A stretch of 64,000 bases of DNA from Arthrobacter sp. DWC3 (GCF_002929375.1 NZ_PJIP01000002.1:81470-145469), one strand, 5' to 3'; counted from the first letter of the stretch, positions 1 through 9,663 are shown. Numbers and translations are program-made. The notes: generated from the letters alone by a model not told the origin.

Positions 1-621
1 CACGGGGGTGTCGAGGTCGAGGATCGGCGCGAAGACGCGGCGGAGCTGCTGCTCGGCCCACTCGGAGCCGACACCGAACACGAGGCGGTCCGGGAACAGG
101 GTGTCCTGGACGGCGAAGCCCTCGCGGAGGAACTCGGGGTTCCAGGCGAGTTCGAGCTCGGCACCGAGGGGCGATACCGACTGCACCATCGTGGTGAGGC
201 GCGCCGCCGTGCCGATGGGCACGGTCGACTTCCCGACGAGCAGGGCTTTCCGGTCGATCCGGCTGGCCAGCGCCGTGAAGGCGGCGTCGACGTACCGCAT
301 GTCGGCGGCCGAGGAGTCGGGGGCCTGCGGCGTGCCGACGCAGACGAAGTGCACGTCGCCGAAGGCGGCGGCCTCGTCGAAGTCGGTGCTGAAGCGCAGG
401 CGGCCGGACGCGAGGGCCTCCTCGAGCTTCTCGGGTAGGCCCGGCTCGAAGAAGGGCACCTTGCCGGCGGAGAGCATGTCGATCTTGCGCTGGTCCACGT
501 CGACGCCGAGGACGTCGAAGCCCATGATGGCCATGCAGACGGCGTGGGTGGCCCCGAGGTAGCCGGTGCCGATGACGGTCACCCGGGGTGCTGGCTGGTC
601 GTTCTGGGGGGAGCTGCTCAT
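1..621 (-). CDS. ugd: UDP-glucose 6-dehydrogenase, C-terminus cut by window edge
   Basis: Oxidises UDP-glucose to UDP-glucuronate with two NAD+ in the cytoplasm, supplying an activated uronic acid for polymer synthesis. Visible are 207 residues: an N-terminal Rossmann nucleotide site (VIGTGYLG, about residues 15-22), the FFEPGL segment typical of UDP-glucose rather than GDP-mannose dehydrogenases, CVGTP, KSTVPIGT and WNPEFLREGFA. The catalytic Cys region lies beyond base 1. The ATG at 621 opens the frame, and 87 bp separate it from the stop of the beta-helix gene upstream, so it probably belongs to the same operon as the synthase at 3617-4984. A GDP-mannose dehydrogenase is possible but less likely from these motifs. 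Confidence 0.88.
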   Translation of the reverse strand, partial: MSSSPQNDQPAPRVTVIGTGYLGATHAVCMAIMGFDVLGVDVDQRKIDMLSAGKVPFFEPGLPEKLEEALASGRLRFSTDFDEAAAFGDVHFVCVGTPQAPDSSAADMRYVDAAFTALASRIDRKALLVGKSTVPIGTAARLTTMVQSVSPLGAELELAWNPEFLREGFAVQDTLFPDRLVFGVGSEWAEQQLRRVFAPILDLDTPV

Positions 622-708
622 GGTGAGGCCTCTTTTGGGATAGGGGGTAGCGCGAATTGTCATGAGGGGTACTGGCGGGTGGTGCGGGGGTACGGGGTCT
701 GGGGCGGG

Positions 709-1782
709 TCAGCCGGACGTGCAGGGTTCGTTGGACAGGCCTTCTGCGGCGTCGGAGGCCGTGTTGCTGCATTCGACGACGTTGTCGCGGACCGGTTTCA
801 GGGAGTAGCCGAGGCCTGGCCCGTTGACCTGCGCGACGTTGTCACGGAAGACGTTCTCGGTGCCCCAGCCGTCCACGATCTCGTGGGTCTGGAACCCGTC
901 CTGCGGGGAGTTGGCGCCGGTGTTCTCGGCGATGACCCAGCCGCGGCCCTTCACGTCCACCCAGGAGTCGGCCTCCACGATCCCGGATCCGTCGAAGCTG
1001 TTGGCCCGCAGGATGCCGTCGGAGGTGCCCTCCTTGATGTCGACGTTCTCCGAGGTGGTGCCGGAGATGGTGTTCCCGGCGATCTCGTTGCGGTCGCTGC
1101 GGTCCGGCTCGCAGTTGCTGATGTCGCACCAGTTGCTCTCTGCCGTGCCGATGTAGATGCCTTCGCCGAACTTGGGCTTCCGGAGGCCGGTGTCGCTGAT
1201 GGTATTGGCGAGCACCCGGTTGTCGGTACTGAACTTCCGCAGGTGGATGGCCTCGTCACCGGTGGTGGTGACGGTGAGGCCCTGGATGACGGTGTTGGTG
1301 GTCTGGTCCACCATGACGCCCTTCTGGCCGTTGCGGACGGTGAAGCCCTGCAGCACCCAGTAGGAGGAGTCCTCCAGGTGGAACACGTAGCCGTCGTCGG
1401 TGGTGCCGCCGTCGAGGATGCTCTCGGCCGTCCCGCACAGCGTGATGGGCTGCTCGGCCGTCCCCGCGGCCGACGCTGTGAAGTTCCCCGTGTACACGCC
1501 GGGGGCGAGGCCGATGACGTCGCCCGGTTTGGCGGCGTCGAGCGCGGTCATGAGGTCGGTCGGGTTGCTCACCGTCGCCGTCGCCTCGGGGCACTCGGCG
1601 GGTGTCTCGATCGGCGCGGGCGGCGGGGCGGCGTCCTGCGTGGTCCCCGGCTGGGGGCTGCGCTCGTCCTCCGCCGATCCCTTGCCGTTGGTCCCGTTGA
1701 GCCCCACGACCACCACGACGGCGGCCACGGCGAGCGCCACGACGGCGAGGACCAGGGCGATCAGGCCGCCCCGGCGCGTCAT
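709..1782 (-). CDS. membrane-anchored right-handed parallel beta-helix protein
   Basis: 357 residues. The N-terminus is a single hydrophobic anchor (about residues 7-30) followed by a low-complexity linker, so the protein is probably extracytoplasmic and membrane-tethered. From about residue 65 it shows repeated beta-helix turns (NTVIQGLTV, NRVLANTIS, NEIAGNTIS type) with Asn/Gly-rich corners, as in polysaccharide lyases and epimerases. A few Cys (WCDISNC, final NEPC) may form disulfides. It starts inside the stop codon of the preceding beta-helix gene (ATGA overlap), which implies translational coupling. A role in modifying or cleaving the polymer made by the neighbouring glycosyltransferase is inferred; substrate and activity are unknown. 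Confidence 0.82.
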   Translation of the reverse strand: MTRRGGLIALVLAVVALAVAAVVVVVGLNGTNGKGSAEDERSPQPGTTQDAAPPPAPIETPAECPEATATVSNPTDLMTALDAAKPGDVIGLAPGVYTGNFTASAAGTAEQPITLCGTAESILDGGTTDDGYVFHLEDSSYWVLQGFTVRNGQKGVMVDQTTNTVIQGLTVTTTGDEAIHLRKFSTDNRVLANTISDTGLRKPKFGEGIYIGTAESNWCDISNCEPDRSDRNEIAGNTISGTTSENVDIKEGTSDGILRANSFDGSGIVEADSWVDVKGRGWVIAENTGANSPQDGFQTHEIVDGWGTENVFRDNVAQVNGPGLGYSLKPVRDNVVECSNTASDAAEGLSNEPCTSG

Positions 1783-3620
1783 CGGGCACCCCGGATGTCG
1801 TCGATGCGGACGATCCCGCGGCTGAGGGCGGTCAGCGGGACGCGCTCCTCGTAGGGGTTGCGGATGGTCCGCACCCGCAGGTGGCGCTTGCGGGTGAAGG
1901 CCGTCGCGACGAGCAGGGCACCCAGCAGGAGCCAGACGAACGTGAGCGGCTGGAACACGGAGTTCAGGACGCTGTGCACGGTCGGGGCGGGGTGCCAGTT
2001 CAGCAGTTCGTTCTCCTCGACCAGCGCGCCCGTGGACGTCTCGTCCCAGATGGCGGTGGTGCCGTAGCCGCCCACGTCGTTGCCGGTGACCCGGGTGTCC
2101 GGGACGTTCCCGCGGAGGGAGACGCCGTGCCCGGAGAGGGAGGACATGGTGTTGCCGGTGACCGACGCGGTGGCGTCGCGGACGTACACGCCCGTGTCGC
2201 CGCCGGAGATCTCGTTCCTGCGGATGTCCGCCTGCGCGCCGGTGTCGCGGACGGCGACACCCTGCTGGTGCTGGTCGCGGATCTCGTTGTCGACGATGGC
2301 GACTCCCTTGGCTCCGTAGTTCACGACGACGCCGACCTCGTTGCCGCGGATGGTGTTGCCCGTCAGGCGGAGGTTCTCACCACCGCTGACCTCCACGCCG
2401 TAGCGGCCGTTGTCGCTGACCGTGCTCTTGACCACGCGGTTGGCCCCGTAGGTGACCACGGCGGTGCCGACGGCGTTCGGGCCGTCCGCGAGGGGCTGGC
2501 CGTCGAGGGAGATCCCGTTGCGTCCGTTGCCCCGCGCCGTGACGTCCTGCAGCTGCACGCGCATGCTGGACCGGCCGACGGTGATGCCGTCCACCGCGTT
2601 GTCCGACGCGGTGGTGCCCGTGATGGTGGCATCGGTGACGGACCGGTGCAGCACCAGACCGTCCACGAGGCTGCCCCGGATGGTGGTGTCGCGGATGGCG
2701 ACGTCGCGGGCGTTGGTGATGAACAGGCCGAAGGCGTTGTCCTGGACTGTGAGGTTGTCGATGCCCGCGGTGACCACGCTGTAGTCGAGGTCCGACTGGT
2801 CGGCGAGCGACTGCAGGTCGGCGTCGGGCAGCAGGCGGGCGCCCGCCGGTGCCACGGGCTCCGGCGTGGCGGGGGCGTCCTGGAACGTGCCCGCGGTGTC
2901 CGTGCCGGTGAGGGCGAGGCCTCCCGTGTTGCCGCTCCAGAAGCCGAGGGACGTGACGGCGGTGTGCGAGAACGCGGCGTGGCCGCCGATCATCCGCACG
3001 TAGGCGCGCCCGTCGGAGGTGTCGGTGTCCACGCCCGTGCCGTTCCAGCTGGAGAGCGAGACGGCGTTCTCGGGGGTGCCGGCCATGGCGAGCGAGCCGC
3101 CGAGGGCCACGATCGAGACGAAGGCGTCCTCGTCGCTCTGCATGCGGACCGTGACGCCCTCGGGCCCGTTCAGGGCCAGGGTGGCGCCGGGCAGCACCAC
3201 GACGTTCTCGCTCAGCAGGAACGTGGACGCCGCCACCTGGCGGAAGGTGTCCGGTGCGAGCTGGAGGAGGTCCGCGGTGGTGTAGGGCTCGGTGCGGGCG
3301 GGCAGCACGAGGGTGTTCGTTGCACCCGTGTGGAGGCGGTAGGGGCCCTCGAGGCCGTCCACGCGCCAGCGGGCCGCGGAGGCGATGGTCCGTACGTAGA
3401 CGAGCCGCTCCTCCTCGCTCTGCACGATCCGGGCCTCGCTGCGCGGGTCGCCCGTGTAGAGCTCGCCCTGCACGTTTCCGTTGGCGGCGATCTCGTTGCG
3501 TCCCACGGCGTCGGCCTCGGAGTCCTTCCACGCGTTGCCGGCGGCGATGAAGCCGGCTCCGACGAGCGCGATGAAGAGGAGGGCGAGGAGGCTGAGGAGG
3601 ATCGGTTTGCGGCTGGTCAT
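1779..3620 (-). CDS. AlgG-like membrane-anchored parallel beta-helix protein
   Basis: 613 residues with a transmembrane segment at each end (about 7-27 and 560-582), so the large central part should lie outside the cell. From about residue 190 it resembles alginate C5-epimerase AlgG as I remember it: a segment around YVRMIGGHAAFSHTAVTSLG, then coils such as DGLVLHRSVTDATITG and DGITVGRSS, matching AlgG in order. The AlgG catalytic DPHD motif is not found; the corresponding stretch reads FITN. It overlaps both the upstream synthase stop and the downstream beta-helix start by ATGA junctions. It may be a divergent epimerase or a polymer-binding or export factor. Beta-helix fold is confident, function is not. 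Confidence 0.8.
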   Translation of the reverse strand: MTSRKPILLSLLALLFIALVGAGFIAAGNAWKDSEADAVGRNEIAANGNVQGELYTGDPRSEARIVQSEEERLVYVRTIASAARWRVDGLEGPYRLHTGATNTLVLPARTEPYTTADLLQLAPDTFRQVAASTFLLSENVVVLPGATLALNGPEGVTVRMQSDEDAFVSIVALGGSLAMAGTPENAVSLSSWNGTGVDTDTSDGRAYVRMIGGHAAFSHTAVTSLGFWSGNTGGLALTGTDTAGTFQDAPATPEPVAPAGARLLPDADLQSLADQSDLDYSVVTAGIDNLTVQDNAFGLFITNARDVAIRDTTIRGSLVDGLVLHRSVTDATITGTTASDNAVDGITVGRSSMRVQLQDVTARGNGRNGISLDGQPLADGPNAVGTAVVTYGANRVVKSTVSDNGRYGVEVSGGENLRLTGNTIRGNEVGVVVNYGAKGVAIVDNEIRDQHQQGVAVRDTGAQADIRRNEISGGDTGVYVRDATASVTGNTMSSLSGHGVSLRGNVPDTRVTGNDVGGYGTTAIWDETSTGALVEENELLNWHPAPTVHSVLNSVFQPLTFVWLLLGALLVATAFTRKRHLRVRTIRNPYEERVPLTALSRGIVRIDDIRGAR

Positions 3621-4984
3621 GCGACGGCCTCCCGGGTGTCCTGGCCGGAGAGTGCGGGGGCGGTGGTGGGGGCATCGAGGCTGCCGGCGTCCTGGCCGTC
3701 GCCGCCGATCTGGTCGGCGTGGCGCGTGAGCCAGCCCTGCTTGTTCATGGTGGCGAAGGCGTAGAGCTTGATGGGCAGGGCCACGAGGATCACGGCGAAG
3801 GCGAGGACGGGGAGGATCAGGATGTCCTTGGGGTGGCGGCGGAGATGGGAGGCGCCGCGGATGCCGCGGCCGAGGAGCAGCCAGCACAGGGCGGCCGCGA
3901 CGCCGAGGACGGTGAAGTCCAGGCGGTTGAAGAGCAGGTAGAACATGGTGAGGCCCATGGTGACCGGGGTCAGCAGGATCTGCAGGACGGTGACCTTGGT
4001 GATGAAGGGCACGCGCCACAGCCAGCCGGTGCCGATGGCCGTGAGGTAGCAGCGGTACGAGTTGCGGCTCCAGCGCACGCGCTGCTTCACGAAGGCGCGG
4101 AAGCTGGAGGGGAACATGGACAGGGCGCGCGCCGTGGACTGGTGCACGGTCTTGTAGCCCGAGGCGAGGACCAGCCAGGTCAAGCGGCCGTCGTCGCCGG
4201 AGATGCAGCGCTTGCCGAGGAAGTACTCGTTCTCGAGGTGCTCGAGGACGGGCAGGACGGCGGACCGGCGGTAGACGGCGGTCCGGCCGGAGACGCACGG
4301 CACGGCGCCGGCGGCGCCCATGGCGGGGACGTAGTCGAGGTAACGCAGGTTCACGAGCCAGTCGGCGATGCGGCGCCACACGCTGGAGTCGCGCTGGTAC
4401 ACGTTCTGGTGCGTGCCGACCGCGCCGACCAGCGGGTCGATGAACGGCATCTGCACGTTCTTCAGCAGCTCCGGCTGCCACCACGTGTCGGAGTCCGTGA
4501 GCACGAGGATGTCGTACTTCGCGAGGCGGATGCCGGCGCCCAGCGCGGACCGCTTGCCCACGTGGTGGAACAGGATCGGCTTGATCGTCGGGTCCTGGAG
4601 GGCCTCGATCCGGGCGTAGGCGTCGAGGTCCTCGACGTCGAGGACGATGATGATCTCGTCGGGCTTCTGCGAGCGCCACGACTCGAGGGCGCTCATGAGG
4701 ATGTCGGGGTCCTCGTGGAAGGACGGCACCACCACCGACGTGGTGGTGCTGTAGTCCGTCACGATCGGCTTGGCGCGGTGGGAGAGGATGAAGCGGTAGA
4801 GCCAGAGGCCCCAGACGATGGCGCCGGCGACCGCGATCGGGAAGTAGGGTGAGACCTCGGCCCAGAACGCACTGACGTCGGTCCAGTCGAGGGAGGCGGT
4901 CCAGGCGGACCACCGGTCGCCCAGGGCCTGCACGCCGAGGTCGACGGCGGAGGCTGGGCTGGCGGCGAGCGCGATTGAATGCAT
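3617..4984 (-). CDS. processive family-2 glycosyltransferase, hyaluronan/alginate-synthase-like
   Basis: 455 residues. Layout: short N-terminus, a membrane segment (about 48-68), a cytosolic GT-A domain, then several C-terminal membrane segments (about 310-400). GT-A motifs are SVVVPSFHEDPD, DSDTWW (the DxD metal/nucleotide site), GDDGRLTW (acceptor Asp) and QRVRWSRNSYR (the QxxRW motif of processive synthases). The spacing fits class I hyaluronan synthase and Alg8-like enzymes, which polymerise and translocate a beta-glycan from nucleotide sugars. The ATG at 4984 has an upstream AAGGA at good spacing. First gene of a coupled operon with two beta-helix proteins and ugd, so UDP-glucuronate is a likely donor (inference). 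Confidence 0.87.
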   Translation of the reverse strand: MHSIALAASPASAVDLGVQALGDRWSAWTASLDWTDVSAFWAEVSPYFPIAVAGAIVWGLWLYRFILSHRAKPIVTDYSTTTSVVVPSFHEDPDILMSALESWRSQKPDEIIIVLDVEDLDAYARIEALQDPTIKPILFHHVGKRSALGAGIRLAKYDILVLTDSDTWWQPELLKNVQMPFIDPLVGAVGTHQNVYQRDSSVWRRIADWLVNLRYLDYVPAMGAAGAVPCVSGRTAVYRRSAVLPVLEHLENEYFLGKRCISGDDGRLTWLVLASGYKTVHQSTARALSMFPSSFRAFVKQRVRWSRNSYRCYLTAIGTGWLWRVPFITKVTVLQILLTPVTMGLTMFYLLFNRLDFTVLGVAAALCWLLLGRGIRGASHLRRHPKDILILPVLAFAVILVALPIKLYAFATMNKQGWLTRHADQIGGDGQDAGSLDAPTTAPALSGQDTREAVA

Positions 4985-5049
4985 CGATGTCCTTGGAAAA
5001 TGAAACGGCTGTAGGGATGCACGTCAGCGGGCGTGGGGCGCCGGTCACC

Positions 5050-5068
5050 GACGCAGCCGTGCTGCGTC
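5050..5068 (-). promoter_or_regulatory. hairpin in the leader of the exopolysaccharide operon
   Basis: Perfect 7-bp stem GACGCAG/CTGCGTC with a 5-base loop, about 65 bases before the synthase start and inside its predicted leader. It lacks a U-tract, so it is not an obvious terminator. It could be an RNA element or a DNA-binding palindrome. Confidence 0.4.
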
Positions 5069-5117
5069 CGGTCCTGGCAGGTGGTCCGAAGCAAATATCA
5101 GGACCCTTCCCTTTCAG

Positions 5118-5147
5118 AGACTAGGGGGACCTGCGAGCCCCTGTCCT
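5118..5147 (-). promoter_or_regulatory. candidate promoter of the exopolysaccharide operon
   Basis: On the minus strand, AGGACA (5142-5147) is followed after 18 bases by TAGTCT (5118-5123), a fair match to TTGACA/TAnnnT. Transcription would start near 5111, giving a leader of about 127 bases that contains the hairpin at 5050-5068. Confidence 0.45.
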
Positions 5148-5165
5148 ACTCGAAAAATCGCCGCA

Positions 5166-5185
5166 ACTACTTGGCACTACTTAGG
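5166..5185. repeat. tandem 10-bp repeat upstream of the operon promoter
   Basis: ACTACTTGGC is followed immediately by ACTACTTAGG. Read on the minus strand this gives two AAGTAGT boxes ten bases apart, one helical turn, placed about 55-75 bases before the predicted start of transcription. This is the geometry of an activator site; the binding protein is unknown. Confidence 0.45.
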
Positions 5186-5314
5186 CCCTCTAGCGATCGG
5201 GGACGGGCGCGGCGACGGGCAAAGGGCCGTCCCGGACGGGTCGTGTGACGCGTGTGGGAGGCGGGGAAGAAGCGCCGGTCGGCTACCGGCGGAGCCGTAC
5301 CCCGGGGCAACCGA

Positions 5315-5329
5315 CCCGCCTGTGACCTG
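5315..5329. repeat. 15-bp direct repeat, copy 1
   Basis: CCCGCCTGTGACCTG occurs here and again at 5479-5493. On the minus strand both read CAGGTCACAGGCGGG, and similarity continues weakly for about eight more bases. The GTCAC core recalls the half-sites of the MtrA response regulator (from memory). Confidence 0.5.
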
Positions 5330-5478
5330 CGGTTTCGTGATCCACGCGGCACGGCGGCCGGAACCGCGGGACGGTCGGCCGGAAGCGCTCGCGGCGCCGC
5401 CCCGGCCTCCTCCGGGGCCCGCCGGCGGCGCGTGGCCGGCACCTCTCCGGGGCCCGGTGTCGAGCATTCGTAACGTGC

Positions 5479-5493
5479 CCGCCTGTGACCTGA
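5479..5493. repeat. 15-bp direct repeat, copy 2
   Basis: Exact copy of 5315-5329. On the minus strand it continues into CACGTTAC, giving GTCAC and GTTAC cores 15 bases apart. Confidence 0.5.
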
Positions 5494-5535
5494 AACATGC
5501 TTGACAGGTCCCGGCAACGGGAGGAAAAGCAGGAT

Positions 5536-7356
<1,821 letters not shown>

Positions 7357-7392
7357 GGAGATACTGCTTTCGGTTGGAGCTGGAGTGTCCGG

Positions 7393-8364
7393 TCAGGCGG
7401 CGGAGCCGGCGGCGATGCGGGCCCCGTGGGCCGGGCCGCGGACGTAGGCCGCCTGCAGCCCTTCCGTGCCGAGGAGGGCCTCGAGTTCCGCCGCGTGGCC
7501 CGAACTCGAGGTGAGGAAGGCGATGGTGGGACCGGAACCGGAGACGATCCCGGCGAGGGCACCGGCCGCCTTGCCCGTCTCAAGGATATCGCCCAGCGCG
7601 GGGGCGAGTTCCAGGGAGGCCTGCTGGAGGTCGTTGTGCAGCAGCGGGGCGAGGGCGTGGGCGTCACCGGCGCGCATGGCGCCGAGGATGGCGGGGTCGA
7701 TCTGCGGCTGCGGGTCCGGTTCCACGCCGTCGCGCAGGCGGATCTCGTCGAGGCGCCGGTACACCTCGGGTGTGGAGAGCCCGTAGTCGGAGGTGACGAG
7801 CACCCAGTGCAGGGGCGTCTTCGAGATGGCGGGCGTCAGCTGGTCGCCCACCCCGAGCCCGACGGCGGTACCGCCCACGAGCGCGAACGGCACGTCCGCG
7901 CCGAGGTCCACGGCGATCTTCGCCAGTTCGTCGCGGGAGAAGCCGCTGCCCCACAGGGCGTCGCAGGCCAGCAGGGCCGCTGCGGCGTCGGCCGATCCGC
8001 CGCCCATGCCGCCCGAGATGGGCACCCGCTTGGTGATGTCGAGGTGCACGCCCGTGCGCCCCGGGCTGACCTCCGCGAGGAGCTCGGCGGCCCTCACTGC
8101 AAGGTTGGTGCGGTCCAGCGGGATGGAGTCGTGGGGGAGGTTGAGGGTGCCCTGGCCATTGACCGTCACGCTGATGGCGTCGCCGGGGGCCTCCGTGGCG
8201 GTGACCTCCTCGTACAGGGACACGGCGAGGAACACGCTGGCGATCCCGTGGTACCCGTCCTCGCGCGGCGGACCCACCTTGAGGGAGACGTTGATCTTCC
8301 CGGGGGCCCGGACGCGGACGGAGCGTGTGCCGGAGCGCATGTCGACTGTTCTGCCCGGGACCAT
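7393..8364 (-). CDS. ispE: 4-diphosphocytidyl-2-C-methyl-D-erythritol kinase
   Basis: Phosphorylates CDP-methylerythritol with ATP, the fourth step of the MEP isoprenoid pathway. The roughly 323-residue GHMP kinase shows APGKINVSLKVG with REDGYH near the N-terminus, the glycine-rich ATP loop PISGGMGGGSADAAAAL, and the C-terminal GSGPT loop. Start: a TAGGTT hexamer lies seven bases before the ATG at 8364, favouring it over a TTG at 8373 or an ATG at 8340. The gene sits 10 bp after rsmA, whose TAG stop forms part of that hexamer. Isoprenoid precursors feed, among others, the cis-prenyltransferase at 53546. Confidence 0.93.
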   Translation of the reverse strand: MVPGRTVDMRSGTRSVRVRAPGKINVSLKVGPPREDGYHGIASVFLAVSLYEEVTATEAPGDAISVTVNGQGTLNLPHDSIPLDRTNLAVRAAELLAEVSPGRTGVHLDITKRVPISGGMGGGSADAAAALLACDALWGSGFSRDELAKIAVDLGADVPFALVGGTAVGLGVGDQLTPAISKTPLHWVLVTSDYGLSTPEVYRRLDEIRLRDGVEPDPQPQIDPAILGAMRAGDAHALAPLLHNDLQQASLELAPALGDILETGKAAGALAGIVSGSGPTIAFLTSSSGHAAELEALLGTEGLQAAYVRGPAHGARIAAGSAA

Positions 8365-8371
8365 ACCCACC

Positions 8372-8377
8372 AACCTA
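8372..8377 (-). promoter_or_regulatory. start-proximal -10 element of ispE
   Basis: TAGGTT on the minus strand, seven bases before the ATG at 8364, overlapping the rsmA stop codon. This position predicts transcription beginning at or next to the start codon. Confidence 0.45.
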
Positions 8378-9271
8378 GCCCACCGGCCGGGCCGGCGCCG
8401 GGGCGTCCCGGCGGGCCTCGGCGATGCGGGCGAAGGCCGCGATGTCGAGCACCTCGCCGCGCGCGGTGGGGTCCACGCCCGCGTCGCGGAGGGCCTGCTC
8501 GGCCAGGACGGGGCTGCCGGCCCAGCCCGCGAGCGCGGCGCGCAGGGTCTTCCGGCGCTGGGCGAAGGCGGCGTCGATGACGGCGAACACCTGCTCGCGC
8601 GTGGCGGTGGTGGCAGGGGGTTCGCGGCGCGTGAAGCGGACGAGCCCGGAGGCGATCTTCGGGGCCGGCCAGAACACGTTCATGCCCACCACACCCGCCT
8701 TGGCCATGCTCGAGTACCAGGCGGCCTTCACGGACGGGACGCCGTAGGTCTTCGACCCGGGAGGCGCGGCAAGGCGGTCCGCCACCTCGTCCTGCACCAT
8801 GACGAGCCCGTGGCGCAGGGAGGGGAAGCGCTCGAGGAGGTTGAGGACCACGGGCACGGCGACGTTGTAGGGCAGGTTGGCCACGAGCGCGGTGGGCGGG
8901 TGCGGCAGGTCCGTGACGCGCAGTGCGTCCTCGAGCACGACGTCGAGGGAGGCCGTGCGCTCCGGCCGCCACTGCGCGACGGTGGCCGGCAGCCGCCCGG
9001 CGAGGACCGGGTCGATCTCGACGGCGACCACGCGCTCGGCGGCGTCGAGCAGGCCGAGCGTGAGGGACCCGAGCCCTGGGCCCACCTCGAGGACGGTCTC
9101 GTCGGGGCCGAGGTTCGCGGCGGCGACGATCCTGCGGATGGTATTGCCGTCGATCACGAAGTTCTGCCCCAGGGTCTTGGTGGGCCGGATGTCGACGTCG
9201 GCCGCGAGGCGCCGGATGTCGGCGGCGCCGAGGAGGGGGGCGGGCGTGCCGGCGGCGGGGGGCGTAGTCAC
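8375..9271 (-). CDS. rsmA: 16S rRNA dimethyladenosine transferase
   Basis: Dimethylates two adjacent adenosines in the 3'-terminal helix of 16S rRNA during small-subunit maturation. 298 residues. Near residue 30 is the family start [17 protein letters not shown], followed by the SAM motif [11 protein letters not shown] and the catalytic [11 protein letters not shown] (motif IV). It starts with GTG at 9271, preceded by TACCAT at six bases. The common actinobacterial order tatD-rpfB-rsmA-ispE is kept except that nothing resembling rpfB lies between tatD and rsmA. Confidence 0.94.
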   Translation of the reverse strand: MTTPPAAGTPAPLLGAADIRRLAADVDIRPTKTLGQNFVIDGNTIRRIVAAANLGPDETVLEVGPGLGSLTLGLLDAAERVVAVEIDPVLAGRLPATVAQWRPERTASLDVVLEDALRVTDLPHPPTALVANLPYNVAVPVVLNLLERFPSLRHGLVMVQDEVADRLAAPPGSKTYGVPSVKAAWYSSMAKAGVVGMNVFWPAPKIASGLVRFTRREPPATTATREQVFAVIDAAFAQRRKTLRAALAGWAGSPVLAEQALRDAGVDPTARGEVLDIAAFARIAEARRDAPAPARPVG

Positions 9272-9277
9272 CCTGCC

Positions 9278-9283
9278 ATGGTA
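9278..9283 (-). promoter_or_regulatory. start-proximal -10 element of rsmA
   Basis: TACCAT on the minus strand exactly six bases before the GTG start at 9271. Suggests a leaderless transcript. Confidence 0.5.
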
Positions 9284-9663
9284 TCGGTCACGGTGCGACG
9301 GTCCGGCGGCACTCCACGTGCTGCGCGTCGGTCGGACGGGGCCGATCGGGAGTCGGCGACGCCTGGTGGGAGCCCTGGTCTCAGGAGAGCCCCCGGCGCC
9401 GCCGACCCGATCGGAGCAGCTCCCCGCTGGGAAAGGAAGCTGCCGGTCGCACCGCCGTCTTCCGGTCTCACGAGAAGGGCGGTACTGGGAGGGCTGCCGG
9501 CGTCGGCGCGATGACTCGCCGGCAGTGCCTCTCCTCCAAGAACAGTACGGAGGAAGGAAGGTGCGGGCACGAGTGCCCCGTACCCGAATCCGGTCGACCG
9601 GTACTCGCTCGCCGGCCGCGCGCTACGTGTGATCCGTGACACCCTCCGCCGAGGGCCGCAGGG
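9284..9663. other. 380-bp gap between tatD and rsmA without a recognisable gene
   Basis: One open frame spans 9268-9642 on the minus strand, but its translation is low-complexity, Arg/Pro/Gly/Ala-rich and unlike any family I know. In related genomes, as I recall, a resuscitation-promoting factor gene sits here. No lysozyme-like or G5 remnant could be read in any frame. Confidence 0.5.

Larger units (their letters stand above)
4985..5535. other. 550-bp non-coding region upstream of the exopolysaccharide operon
   Basis: No convincing gene lies here; short frames are compositional. The part from about 5085 to 5185 is distinctly AT-richer than its surroundings. Regulatory-looking items, listed separately, are a sigma-A-like promoter for the operon, a leader hairpin, a pair of AAGTAGT-type direct repeats and two exact 15-bp direct repeats. 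Confidence 0.6.

Noticed and set aside
1779-5048. A single 1089-residue minus-strand reading frame covering the AlgG-like gene and most of the synthase region
   Set aside because: Only its last 613 residues are the AlgG-like protein. The upstream part is an Arg/Pro-rich shadow of the synthase gene in another frame; the synthase motifs are in the 3617-4984 frame.
5050-5147. c-di-GMP (GEMM) or c-di-AMP (ydaO) riboswitch in the exopolysaccharide leader
   Set aside because: I looked for the conserved cores from memory and did not find them; only one simple hairpin is present.
9268-9642. A 124-residue minus-strand frame between tatD and rsmA
   Set aside because: No ribosome-binding site, no domain, biased composition. 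It runs into the rsmA start and its length is not unusual for chance at this GC content.
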